Assembly (NCBI RefSeq): GCF_029893805.1
Contig: NZ_JARXYP010000001.1
Span: forward strand, 1,015,579-1,079,578
Direction of reading: 5' to 3'
DNA from: Streptomyces sp. SAI-135
GTDB lineage: Bacteria > Actinomycetota > Actinomycetes > Streptomycetales > Streptomycetaceae
Length of the DNA: 64,000 nucleotides
Below, one piece after another: positions 36,551 through 45,091 of the stretch (position 1 is its first letter; each line of letters starts with the position of its first letter). The translations under genes were made by a program, and so were the position numbers. The notes below the pieces were generated by a model. That model was not told the DNA's origin, did not search any database, and was given only the letters and a program-made list of their open reading frames with translations.

Positions 36551-37495
36551 GTGGCTGACCTGTCGACACACCTCGGCGCTTTGCGCCTGCGCAACCCGGT
36601 GATCGCCGCGTCATGCGAGTACACCATGACCGAAGACGGCATCAGAGCCTGCGTCGACGCGGGCGCGGGCGCGGTCGTCGCCAAGTCGGTTAACGAATCC
36701 CCGGCGGCGGCCCGGCAGCTGGACATCGCCGACTACACCCTGCTCGACGCGGCAGTGGTCCCGAGACCATGGGACGGGGCCGTCGGCGACGAAACCCTGT
36801 TCAACCGGTCGGGACTCGCCCAGACCGGCATCGATGACTGGGTCGCGATGCTGGACCGGACCCACCGCTACGCGGCGGAGCGCGGCTCGGCGGTGATCGG
36901 CAGCGTCACGGTGGCCTCCGCCGAGGGGGCGGCGGCACTGGCGGCCCGCATGGCCGAAGCCGTACCAGCCATCGAGATCAACGTCGGCGCACCGCACGGC
37001 AGGGAGGGCACGGCTGTCCGGCAGCTCACCGAGGCCGAAGGCGTCGGGCACTACGTTCGGACCGTACGGGCCGCATTGGACTGCCCCCTGATCGTCAAGC
37101 TGCCCGGACAGGCGAGCGACATCGTGGGGATGGCCCGCGCGGCGGCCGACAACGGTGCGGACACGGTGACCGTGATCGGCCGGCTGGGCGGCTTCGTACC
37201 CAACCTCGACATGTGGGAACCGGAACTCGGATCCTGGGGGGCCGTTGGCGGCCACTGGATGCTGCCGGTCAGCCTCTACTGGGTCAGCAAATGCTTCGCG
37301 GCGCTCGGGAGCGGGATCACGAGCGAAGGCGCGGACCCAGTCCCACCGATCCCGTCAGTCCCGGTCATCGGCACCAACGGCGCACGGGACGGCCTGGACG
37401 TGGTGAGGTTCCTGCTGTCGGGCGCACGCGCCGTGGAACTGGCCAGCCTGCTGCTCATGCGGGGCGCACCGGCCCTCGCCGATGTGGTCGAGTAG
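36551..37495 (+). CDS. Dihydroorotate dehydrogenase-like flavoprotein, amber-interrupted
   Basis: 314 aa from GTG 36551 to TAG 37493-37495. It is a TIM-barrel flavin enzyme of the PyrD/PreA kind: LGALRLRNPVIAASCEYTMT, AGAGAVVAKSVN, IEINVGAPHGREGTA (substrate loop), CPLIVKLPGQASDIVGMARA and VPVIGTNGARDGLDVVRFLL (FMN phosphate). The stop is in frame with coherent coding sequence: LNTYLDTHGATGLDDIVGAS, then RAKEYAQIEPIV, to TGA at about 37627. A CAG-to-TAG change would explain it. Loss of about 44 C-terminal residues may inactivate it. Confidence 0.75.
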   Translation: MADLSTHLGALRLRNPVIAASCEYTMTEDGIRACVDAGAGAVVAKSVNESPAAARQLDIADYTLLDAAVVPRPWDGAVGDETLFNRSGLAQTGIDDWVAMLDRTHRYAAERGSAVIGSVTVASAEGAAALAARMAEAVPAIEINVGAPHGREGTAVRQLTEAEGVGHYVRTVRAALDCPLIVKLPGQASDIVGMARAAADNGADTVTVIGRLGGFVPNLDMWEPELGSWGAVGGHWMLPVSLYWVSKCFAALGSGITSEGADPVPPIPSVPVIGTNGARDGLDVVRFLLSGARAVELASLLLMRGAPALADVVE

Positions 37496-37769
37496 CTGAA
37501 CACCTACCTGGACACCCACGGCGCGACCGGCCTCGACGATATCGTCGGCGCCTCCGTCAGCCGGGCAAAGGAGTACGCCCAGATCGAGCCGATCGTCCCA
37601 CCACGACGCCCATGGCCACGTCCATGAGACCTCGCGATGTCGTGGACGCGATCACGCGCCGGGACACCACGGGCTCGGGCTCCGGAGATCTTCCAGGACC
37701 GTCGTCCAGGTCAGGTGAGCGCGGCTATCCTGCCGCCTCTTGGGAAGGAGGCCACCGTGACCACACCGT

Positions 37770-37972
37770 CACGGTGGTGTCCGGTAACCGCATCGTCTTC
37801 AGGGACTTCCAGGTCTCGGGCGGTGCGCTGCCCGGTACGGGGGACACGCTGCTTAACAGGGTCTTCGAGCAGCCGATCCGGATGCGGAACATCCCTAACG
37901 GCCTGCAGGTGCGCTCCGTCACGACCACGGCCGACGGTCTCACCGCCCGCTTCTCGGCTCGAGGGCGCGTCG
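37770..37972 (+). pseudogene. DUF2993 (LmeA-like) C-terminal fragment
   Basis: Reads VVSGNRIVFRDFQVSGGALP, TLLNRVFEQPIRMRNIPNGL and QVRSVTTTADGLTARFSARG, matching the C-terminal strands of actinobacterial DUF2993 lipid-binding proteins. The N-terminal signal and first half are absent, and no proper end follows. Confidence 0.6.
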
Positions 37973-38256
37973 CAGGGTGCCGCGGCGGAATCCAGCACCG
38001 CAGTGCGGAGCGCATGACTCTCCGGCGCCGGCTCGGTCAGCGGTGTTCGTTCCCCGTGCGCCGTCCGGGCGGCGGCGTTGGGGGCGAGCTGATGTCTAGG
38101 ACCTGCCGCCTCAGCACGTACGACGACGCCGCGCTGCTCCCCGCCCGCACCCGCCTACTCGGTCCCCATCAGGTCGCCACTTGGGACCTGATCCCCCGCC
38201 TCCCGGACCTGGCCGGCATCGTCGAGCCCCTGGGCACTTGAAAAGCTCGACTGCAC

Positions 38257-38390
38257 CGATCCGGCGCATCGTCTGCACCACCAACGCGATCGAGTCCGTC
38301 AACGCCCGCATCCGCCGGGCGGTCAAGGCCCGTGGACACTTCCCCAACGAGCAAGCTGCCCTGAAGTGCGTCTACATGGCAATCATGTCC
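38257..38390 (+). mobile_element. IS256 transposase scar
   Basis: Encodes IRRIVCTTNAIESVNARIRR and AVKARGHFPNEQAALKCVYM in the plus direction, identical to the end of the intact IS256 transposase at 21118-22413. Only about 44 codons remain, without any IS end. It is a relic of a former copy in opposite orientation. Confidence 0.8.
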
Positions 38391-38581
38391 GCGCCGTTCC
38401 TCTAAGATCGACGACGTCAACAACAACCGCATGACATCTGCCCGGTGACGGAGTCGGCGTGGGGTGCGCGTCCCCGCTCCACGCCACCACTGGACGGCTC
38501 CAGGCGCAGCCACGGGTCGGCACATCCGGACGCCGACGATCCCGTGTGGCGCGTCCCGCCGGGCGGCGAAAGGGATGCGCC

Positions 38582-39793
38582 GTGCCTTCGGCGTCGGCGA
38601 ACTACCGCACCCTGCTGTGTACTTCGGGTGCTTGGGCCTTCTTCCTTCCCGCTGCTGTCGGGCGTCTAGGCATCGCCATGACGGGGATTGGCATCGTCTG
38701 GTTGGTGCACGCACGCACCGGGTCGTATGCCGCCGCGGGTCTCGTCACCGGCGGATTTGCTGTCGCGGACGCCGTCGCCGGGCCCCAAATCGGGCGCCTT
38801 GTCGACAGGTTCGGGCAGGCGCGAGTGCTTTACTGCGTGCTGAGCGCACATGCCGGGGCCATGGGGCTACTGCTCGCCGGCACCGTTCCGGACGTAGTCG
38901 CCGGGGTGCTCGTCGGGGCAACGCTGCCCCAGATTGGTGCCCTGTCCGCCGCTCGTTGGTCCGCCCTGCTGTCCGGCGAACGGGCTGCCGCGCTGCCCAC
39001 CGCCTTCGCCCTGGAGGCCCTCGTCAACGGCGTCTCCTATATGGCGGGCCCGGCCCTGGTGAGCGTCCTGGGGGCGGCTGGCCGCCCGGGCGCCGGGGTC
39101 CTCCTTGCCGCCGCGCTCGTCGTCGGCGGCGGGCTCACCCTCGCCGCCCAGCGTCGTACTGTGCCGCCCATCGCTGGGCGCGCCGAGCGCCGGCACGCCG
39201 GACGCGCCCTGTTCCGCTCCGCATTCCTGCGGCAGGTCGCGCTCGGCCTCGCCCTCGGGGTGTTCTTCGGCGCGATGCAGGTGTCCGTTGCCGCGTACGC
39301 GGTCGGACACGGCACGCCGGACGTGGCAGCGCTGCTCTACTTCGCCTCCAACTGTTCGAATCTGGTGGGTGGTTGGGCCTACGGAGCGGGGAGCCACGGT
39401 GGCTCACCCCGGCGCCGCCAGGCCGCAGCCGCAGCCGTCCTCACCCTCTCGAGCGGCCCGCTGATCTTCCTCGATGCGCCCCTCGCGGTCGGCGCCACCC
39501 TCGCCCTCACCGGACTCGCCGTGCCTGTCCTCCTGATCCTCGCCTCCGTCCTCACCGAGTCGTCGGTCCCGCGCGCCGTCCTCACCCAGGCGTTCACCTG
39601 GGGCAATTCCGCAAGCGCGGCAGGAATAGCCGGCGCCGCGGCAGTCGCGGGGCGGGTGGTGGACACGGGCGGTGCGCACGCCGGTTTCGGCGTGGCGGCG
39701 GGGGCTGCGGTGGTGATGACGGTCCTGGCGCTCAGCGGCCTGCAGGACCCGTCACCGGACCTGCCGAAGTCGTCCGCACATCTCATGGGCTGA
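38582..39793 (+). CDS. MFS transporter
   Basis: 403 aa from GTG 38582, at which the protein begins PSASANYRTLLCTSGAWAFF. About twelve hydrophobic spans follow. GPQIGRLVDRFGQARVLYCV is the motif A loop after span two, and a second such stretch (WAYGAGSHGGSPRRRQAAAA) lies after span eight. There is no obvious substrate clue and no regulator adjoining. It follows an IS256 scar. Confidence 0.85.
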   Translation: MPSASANYRTLLCTSGAWAFFLPAAVGRLGIAMTGIGIVWLVHARTGSYAAAGLVTGGFAVADAVAGPQIGRLVDRFGQARVLYCVLSAHAGAMGLLLAGTVPDVVAGVLVGATLPQIGALSAARWSALLSGERAAALPTAFALEALVNGVSYMAGPALVSVLGAAGRPGAGVLLAAALVVGGGLTLAAQRRTVPPIAGRAERRHAGRALFRSAFLRQVALGLALGVFFGAMQVSVAAYAVGHGTPDVAALLYFASNCSNLVGGWAYGAGSHGGSPRRRQAAAAAVLTLSSGPLIFLDAPLAVGATLALTGLAVPVLLILASVLTESSVPRAVLTQAFTWGNSASAAGIAGAAAVAGRVVDTGGAHAGFGVAAGAAVVMTVLALSGLQDPSPDLPKSSAHLMG

Positions 39794-39827
39794 CCAGCGA
39801 TCACACTCAGTGCGCGCCTCGTATCGG

Positions 39828-39941
39828 TCACTCGCGCTGGCTCAGGGCTCGGGTCAGCTCTCGGTTAGCCGCGCGGGCAGCCTCCAGTTCATCGGCGCGT
39901 TCATCGAGCTGACCTTGGATGTCGGCAATGTTCTGCGTCAG
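39828..39941 (-). pseudogene. Coiled-coil C-terminal fragment
   Basis: Reads LTQNIADIQGQLDERADELE, AARAANRELTRALSQRE, then stop 39828. The same AARAANRELTRAL coil occurs at about 49820-49860. It resembles the coiled end of the small accessory proteins (DUF6262-like) that accompany recombinase transposons in Streptomyces. The N-terminal HTH is missing. Confidence 0.5.
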
Positions 39942-39991
39942 GGGGCGTCTTCTCCTGATATTTCGTCCTGAGAAGCGGTTTTGACGAGGTA

Positions 39992-40217
39992 TCAGAGTCC
40001 TCGCCAGGTTGGAGTGGATTCTCTGGTGAGGCGGCGGGCCATCAGGGCGATCATCGCAAGGTAGATCCTGGCGGTGGAGCGGGCCGGGAGGGTCTCGTAG
40101 TCACGGGCCAGGCGGCGGTGGTGCATGAGCCAGCCGAGCGTCCTTTCCACTGCCCACCTGCGCGGGAGGACCGTGAAGCCGCGGGCGCATCGGGGATATG
40201 CGTCGCATCGGAAGTCA
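39992..40217 (-). pseudogene. IS5-type transposase C-terminal fragment
   Basis: Contains [40 protein letters not shown] and [12 protein letters not shown], the Glu-containing end of a DUF4096/IS5 transposase. Homology stops at CTAG 40218-40221, the left edge of the next mobile unit, so that insertion or a recombination removed the rest. Confidence 0.7.
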
Positions 40218-40230
40218 CTAGGGCCCGTCT

Positions 40231-40647
40231 TCAAAGGTTCCATTTGCCGTCCCGCGCCCTCTCGTAGGCGGCCAGTGCCTCTGCATTGCCGATGAAGGCT
40301 GGGCCGCAGCGTGGTGGTAGACGATCAATGACCATCGCTACTGCAGCTTGCGCGCTGTCTGTCTCGGCGATCCGCGGGCTGGTGCGGCTCGGCCCCTCGA
40401 CGTAGTACCGGCCGTCTCCCAGGGTGCCGATGTAGGGGATGTCCCAGGTGTGGCGGATCTCCGTGCACCTGCTGAAGTGCAGCTCCCACATACCGGTCCA
40501 GGGGTAGAGCTGACGAAGCAACGGCTCGGCATGCGCCACCAGCACCAACTCGGCAAACGGAGCGGCAAGCGGCGATTCTTCAGGTCGGAGAGGTTCGCCC
40601 GCAGTGGTCAGGATCTTGTGCCAGGCTGCTTCGACAGTATTGGTCAT
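40231..40647 (-). CDS. DUF6193-family protein, possible IS passenger
   Basis: 138 aa from ATG 40647. The pattern fits the Streptomyces DUF6193 family: [40 protein letters not shown] and [20 protein letters not shown], then [19 protein letters not shown]. The family's role is unknown; members often lie beside natural-product or toxin-immunity genes. It lies wholly between the two outer IS-like ends at 40222 and 41582 and is divergent from the transposase. Confidence 0.75.
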   Translation of the reverse strand: MTNTVEAAWHKILTTAGEPLRPEESPLAAPFAELVLVAHAEPLLRQLYPWTGMWELHFSRCTEIRHTWDIPYIGTLGDGRYYVEGPSRTSPRIAETDSAQAAVAMVIDRLPPRCGPAFIGNAEALAAYERARDGKWNL

Positions 40648-40713
40648 GCCGTGATTGTGCAGGCGCTGCTGCCCCCGTCATCAAAAGATCACCCTCTGGC
40701 AGATCATGGCCTG

Positions 40714-41573
40714 ATGCGCCGACATGAACTCAGCGACCAGGAGTGGGAATTACTCGCTCCGCTCATACCGCGGGCCGTGACTGGCCGGCCGAGGGCGGAT
40801 GACCGGCAGGTCATCAACGGAATGATCTACAAGATCCGCACCGGCCTGCCGTGGCGTGACCTGCCCGACCGCTACGGGCCATGGCAAACGGTCTACACCC
40901 GCTTCCGTCGCTACGCGTTGAGCGGTGTCTGCACCCAGGCGCTCCAGCAGATCCAGGCCCAGGCTGATGCGGCCGGCGACATCGACTGGCTCGTCCAGAT
41001 CGACTCCACCATCGTGCGAGCTCACCAGCATGCCGCCGCCACCGGACGAAAAGGGGGGTGCGTCGGCCGGACGAACCGGACGATCAGGCCCTCGGCCGAT
41101 CACGCGGAGGCCTCACGACCAAGATCCACCTCGCCTGCGACGGCCGAGGCAGACCCCTGGCCCTCCTGATCACTCCCGGCCAACGCCATGACGGCATCTG
41201 TGCGCAGCCGCTGCTGAAACGCATCCGCGTCCCGCGCCTCGGTTTCGGCCGCCCGCGCTGCCGCCCCGCCCACGTGGTCGCAGACAAGGCATACAGCTCT
41301 CGCGGGTTCCGCGCCTACCTGCGCAAACGCGGGATCGGCCACACCATCCCCGAGAAGGCCGATCAACAGCAACACCGACACAACCGCGGCCGCCAGGGCG
41401 GCCGACCACCCGGCTTCGACCGCGAGACATACCGTCGACGCAACACCGTGGAGCGGTGCTTCAACAGACTGAAGCACTTCCGAGGCATCGCCACCAGGTA
41501 CGACAAGACCGCCACCTCCTACGAGGCGGCGGTCAGCCTAGCGTCGTTCCTGCTCTGGGTGAGATCTGTTTGA
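40714..41573 (+). CDS. IS5 (IS427-group) transposase, -1 frameshift
   Basis: ATG 40714 opens the first frame: RRHELSDQEWELLAPLIPRA, TGLPWRDLPDRYGPWQTVYT and DWLVQIDSTIVRAHQHAAAT (first Asp). At A4G6 (41049-41058) the second frame takes over: DDQALGRSRGGLTTKIHLAC, HVVADKAYSSRGFRAYLRK (second Asp) and RRNTVERCFNRLKHFRGIAT (Glu), to 41573. A -1 slip joins them exactly. Two-frame transposases made by programmed frameshifting are normal for this IS group. Confidence 0.85.
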
Positions 41574-41582
41574 AGACGGGGC

Positions 41583-42836
41583 CTAGGAGAGTGACAGGTC
41601 CGTCGTAATGGTTTCCCAGAGGGCGTCGAACCACATCTGCGATTGGTCGACGAAAACTGCCTCCCGCCTTCCTGCCTGACGTACGTAGGAGAAGAGGAGG
41701 GACGCGGCGCCGAGGGTGTCGTACGTCTCCAGGGTCTGGCCCTCCACCTCTTCCCTCCGCTTGGCAATCATGTAGTACCCCATCAGGGCCTCCGTCCCGT
41801 TGAGGAGGTACAGCTTCATGGGCGGGGTGAAGGGCAGCGCGCGGAAGGTCACACGGGCGTCGATGCCGTGCGTCGAGCGAAGTGCCACCAGATTGTGACG
41901 CAGGACTTGCCCTTGGACGTTGCGCAGCTCGAGCCAGCGCTGGTGGACCGGATCGCCGTCGAGGCTCCTCACAGAGGTGTCCCTGGGGCTCTTCACAGAG
42001 ACCGGGAACGCCAGGTTGATCTGTCGGGAGGGCAGCAGGATCCGCACGTCGATCGACTGAGGGCGGATGCGGCCCTCGTGGATCAGCCGCAGCGGTTCAG
42101 CTAGCGCCAACATCAGCGTCTCAGCGGTCAGGCAGGCCGCGTCCACGCGGACTTCCGGCGCCGAGAACGCCTGCGCGAGCCTCGGTGGCAGCCCGACCAT
42201 CGTCGGTTGCGGCTCGTCCGCAAGGCTCAGGGACGACGGTGTGGCGAGCGAGCTATCTGGTGGCGGCGGCGCCCCCCGGCTGGCTGCGGCTGCGTTGTCT
42301 TCTCCCACTGGTTGCGTGGCGGATGCGGGGAGTTCGTTCAGGAGGTCAAAGGTGCTGGGGCGCTGATGCCTGCCGGACCGCAAGAATGTGTCGTCGGGCT
42401 CAATACCCTCCACCAGGGAGGTGGCCGCAGCCGAGTCCGGGTCCGACGCGAGCACTCTTTCCGCGTCACCCGTCGAAAGTGCACGGCGGGCAGCGGCCCT
42501 GGCGCGTTCGAGCGTGTGCCAACGGTCCCTCCAGACCTGGAGTTCGGGATCACGCCGTTCGGGCGGTTTCACCTCTTCGCCGTCGTCATAGGAGAGCAGG
42601 ACCCGCACCAGCCACAGCAGTCGGTCCAGGGAGGCCGGGCCCCGCCGTCCGGCGAACACCTCGCTCACTGAGGCTTTCGACATCGCATGCCGCTCGCCGC
42701 ACACCTTCTTTCCGCGCACGAGGATGCGGTCGTAGGAGGGGGCTCCACGATCCCGCTTCAGCTCGGTGAACGCCGCAGCCAGCTCCTGCAGCGTTGCCGC
42801 GTAACTTCCTCCATCGTTGCCGCCACTGGTTGCCAC
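41583..42836 (-). CDS. HTH-domain protein of unknown role
   Basis: 417 aa from GTG 42836. Residues about 12-75 form an HTH-like segment common in Streptomyces (TLQELAAAFTELKRDRGAPS, KASVSEVFAGRRGPASLDRL). A charged linker with a Pro/Ser-rich middle follows, then a C-terminal domain with SIDVRILLPSRQINLAFPVS, VTFRALPFTPPMKLYLLNGT and FDALWETITTDLS. The end resembles sensor or PLD-like domains of other HTH proteins. Its TAG stop lies within the CTAG that borders the IS unit, so the final residues may have been altered by the insertion. Confidence 0.7.
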   Translation of the reverse strand: MATSGGNDGGSYAATLQELAAAFTELKRDRGAPSYDRILVRGKKVCGERHAMSKASVSEVFAGRRGPASLDRLLWLVRVLLSYDDGEEVKPPERRDPELQVWRDRWHTLERARAAARRALSTGDAERVLASDPDSAAATSLVEGIEPDDTFLRSGRHQRPSTFDLLNELPASATQPVGEDNAAAASRGAPPPPDSSLATPSSLSLADEPQPTMVGLPPRLAQAFSAPEVRVDAACLTAETLMLALAEPLRLIHEGRIRPQSIDVRILLPSRQINLAFPVSVKSPRDTSVRSLDGDPVHQRWLELRNVQGQVLRHNLVALRSTHGIDARVTFRALPFTPPMKLYLLNGTEALMGYYMIAKRREEVEGQTLETYDTLGAASLLFSYVRQAGRREAVFVDQSQMWFDALWETITTDLSLS

Positions 42837-43023
42837 GTCGTCCCCCCGGTGCGTGCTTTGTGGGCAGCAGAGTAGACCCGCCTGACAGGAACGGCACTGA
42901 ACACGGCGAAACAAACCGGAACAGGACGGTGGTGTGTTCGGTAGTGGGCGGTCTTGATCGGCGTAGGACTCAGCTTGTTCGATTGGTGCAGGTCAGCGGC
43001 ATGCTTGGGGTGATGCTGTTGGC

Positions 43024-43275
43024 ATGACCCAGATGACACCGCCGCCGGCGCGGCCCGGCCGGAGCGGCTCTGAAACGGAGCCGCCGTTTCTGTCCCTGCA
43101 CACCACCGTCGTTCTGCTCACCGCGCTCGTGCTCGGGCTGGTCGTCGGCGGTCTCGCCGCGCTGACGGAGGTCCCCCGCGCAGCCGCTGTGCTAGTTGGG
43201 CTGACCGCGGCCGGCTCTACGGTGCCGGTGCTGCGCTCGCTGATTGGCCAGCCTCGTGAGCGCTCCGGCCTATGA
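43024..43275 (+). CDS. Small two-span membrane protein
   Basis: 83 aa from ATG 43024. A Pro/Ser-rich head (TQMTPPPARPGRSGSETEPP) leads to VVLLTALVLGLVVGGLAAL (about 29-47) and VPRAAAVLVGLTAAGSTVPV (about 50-69). It is divergent from the HTH gene across 187 bases. Similar small proteins often accompany such regulators; no function is assigned. Confidence 0.6.
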   Translation: MTQMTPPPARPGRSGSETEPPFLSLHTTVVLLTALVLGLVVGGLAALTEVPRAAAVLVGLTAAGSTVPVLRSLIGQPRERSGL

Positions 43276-43497
43276 GCCTGCGATGGCGAGCACCAGGACG
43301 CCGACGTCGAGGGTGACGACTGAGACGAGTCACACTATTGAAGAGGCTGGTTGGACACGTGACATAAACAATAACGCTGGCGTATGCGATAAGGCGCAGA
43401 AATGCGTGGATGGGGGCGGAGGCGACGATCGACTTGGGCGTATTCGGTGGAGCCGTCCGCCATCGCCTGGCGGTACATTGATGCGTAGTCCATGGGT

Positions 43498-43888
43498 TCA
43501 GCTCTCGATCGGCCCGATGACCTGGACGTGGGTCCGGGCGGGGTTCGTGGGGTGGGGAACCGAGATGATCTGGGCCCCGCTCGGGAGGCGGGAGACCGTC
43601 AGCTCGGTGTCGTTGTTGTTGGCGTGACCTGTGCCAACAACAGGTCCAGGGCCCTCGGGGGAGGGGTTGGGAGAGGGGCTCGGAAGGGGGATGTCGGCGG
43701 CCTTCACGCCCGTGCTGACTCCCCGGCCCTTCATCCGCACGTCGGTGATGGGGACACCGGCCCAGGTGAGAACCTCCCGAACGTGGGCAGTGTCGGTGCC
43801 CAACGCCTGGGCACGGCGGAGAGGTGAGCGTGGGGCTCGGCGACCTTCCGGAGCGTCGCGAGGACCTCGGGGGAGTCGGCTTTTGGCT
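43498..43888 (-). pseudogene. Broken gene of integrative-element type
   Basis: Minus-strand reading gives LAQPKADSPEVLATLRKVAE and PHAHLSAV. After a frame change near 43830, GTDTAHVREVLTWAGVPITD, VRMKGRGVSTGVKAADIPLP and a Pro/Asn-rich tail to stop 43498. It looks like the C-terminus of a conjugation or translocase-type protein of Streptomyces elements, which I cannot name. A further ATG at 43494 (DYASMYRQAMADGSTEY) starts a downstream remnant. Confidence 0.4.
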
Positions 43889-43898
43889 GGGCGAGACG

Positions 43899-44252
43899 GT
43901 GACCGGTGCCACCCGCATGGGGATACGTATCTATGACCCGACTACCGGACGCTTCCTGTCCGTCGACCCGGTACCCGGTGGTTCGGCAAGCGCCTACGAG
44001 TACTGCCGCGTCGATCCCGTCAACAACTACGACCTCGACGGCAAGAGCTGGTGGCGTGGGGCACTGAAGTACAGCGCTATCGGAGCCGGCATCGTCAGCG
44101 CAATCGCATGCGGTGCCACGATCGTCTGCGGCATCGCTGAGGGCGCGGCGGCAGGCGCTGGCGCCACGCTGCCTCGCACGCGGGATGGCGAAGCTGGAGA
44201 TGGGGCGGGTTCGCCAGGGGTGCATGACCTTTGGAACCCTGACGAGTCGTAG
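43899..44252 (+). pseudogene. RHS-repeat toxin C-terminal fragment
   Basis: Reads TRMGIRIYDPTTGRFLSVDP, the RHS-associated core that marks autoproteolysis in polymorphic toxins, then YEYCRVDPVNNYDLDGK. A hydrophobic, Ala/Gly-rich tail (YSAIGAGIVSAIACGATIVC) runs to TAG 44252. The YD-repeat shell and the upstream secretion domain are missing. A toxin domain after the core is at most vestigial. It abuts a minus-strand remnant at about 43893. Confidence 0.75.
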
Positions 44253-45091
44253 GAGGCTCTGTCGCCCTGTCAGAAGGCCTAGCGTCACCGGCGACAGATG
44301 CTGTACCGGGCTGTCGGCGGGTGATCGCAGGGGGGTACGGTGTCCCTCAGGCACTAGACATAGAGAAAAGGCAAGGGCCCGCGAGTGCGACCTCGCGGAC
44401 CCTGTGGGACCCCAGGAGTTGGCGCTCCGGATCCCGTGGCCGAGAACCTATCCAGGGAAGGTCTCGACGTGCACGAGAGTACCCGTACCCACTGCCAGGC
44501 ACGCAACAAGGCATCCTCCGTAGCAGCGATGACGCTCCGGCTGGGTGCCTTCTTTGTCTTCCCGCGCTGTTTCGGCGGCGGGCACACCTGCGCTCCGAGA
44601 GGAGGAGCGATGGTGTGATCGATTGCGGCGGCGCCCGGTGAACGGGTTTGAGCCGCCGGGACGCCCGGCCATCGAGGTGATTAGCGGTCACCTTGGCGAG
44701 GGCGTCCGATCTGCCACCGGGCGGGTTTAGCGGGCCCTCCCGAAGGTTCTGTCCTTCCGGTTAGCGGCCGGTCGGACAGTTCGATCTTGGTTCTGGAGCG
44801 AACCACGAAGTGCCAAAGAGGCCTTCGTTATGCCCACCTCGAGGTTGAAGCGAGGCATGACCCAATGTTGCAGCATCGTGCTGCCCTTTGTCAGCCCATC
44901 CATGCCCGGTTGGCGCATTTTGCGCCGTCTATCCGGTCACAGTTTCCCCTTCGACCGACTCCTCCGCCACGTGAGCGGACTGGGACAATGTCCTTTGAAC
45001 GGTCTGCCTGGGATGCCCGGAGCGCCGTTGATGCGGCAATCGACATCTGGACCGCAGTGCGGCTCGCCTCGCCTGCTCTTAAGGCGCGGGA
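44253..45091. other. Gene-poor stretch with a hairpin
   Basis: About 840 bases without a supportable gene. The clearest structure is a stem-loop, AGGGCCCGCGAG (44374-44385) with CTCGCGGACCCT (44392-44403), 11 of 12 pairs plus a G-U, which may terminate transcription from either side. The promoter of the next gene lies at the right end. Confidence 0.45.

Larger units (their letters stand above)
40222..41582. mobile_element. IS5/IS427-type unit with DUF6193 passenger
   Basis: GGCCCGTCTTCAAAG at 40222 and its near complement (CTTTGAAGAC-type end, TTTGAAGACGGGGC, ending 41582) face each other. CTAG sits outside both (40218-40221, 41583-41586), a plausible 4-bp target duplication. A third similar end, GCCCCCGTCATCAAAAGATC, lies at 40671, just before the transposase. 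So an ordinary 912-bp IS (40671-41582) appears extended to include the DUF6193 gene. Confidence 0.6.
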
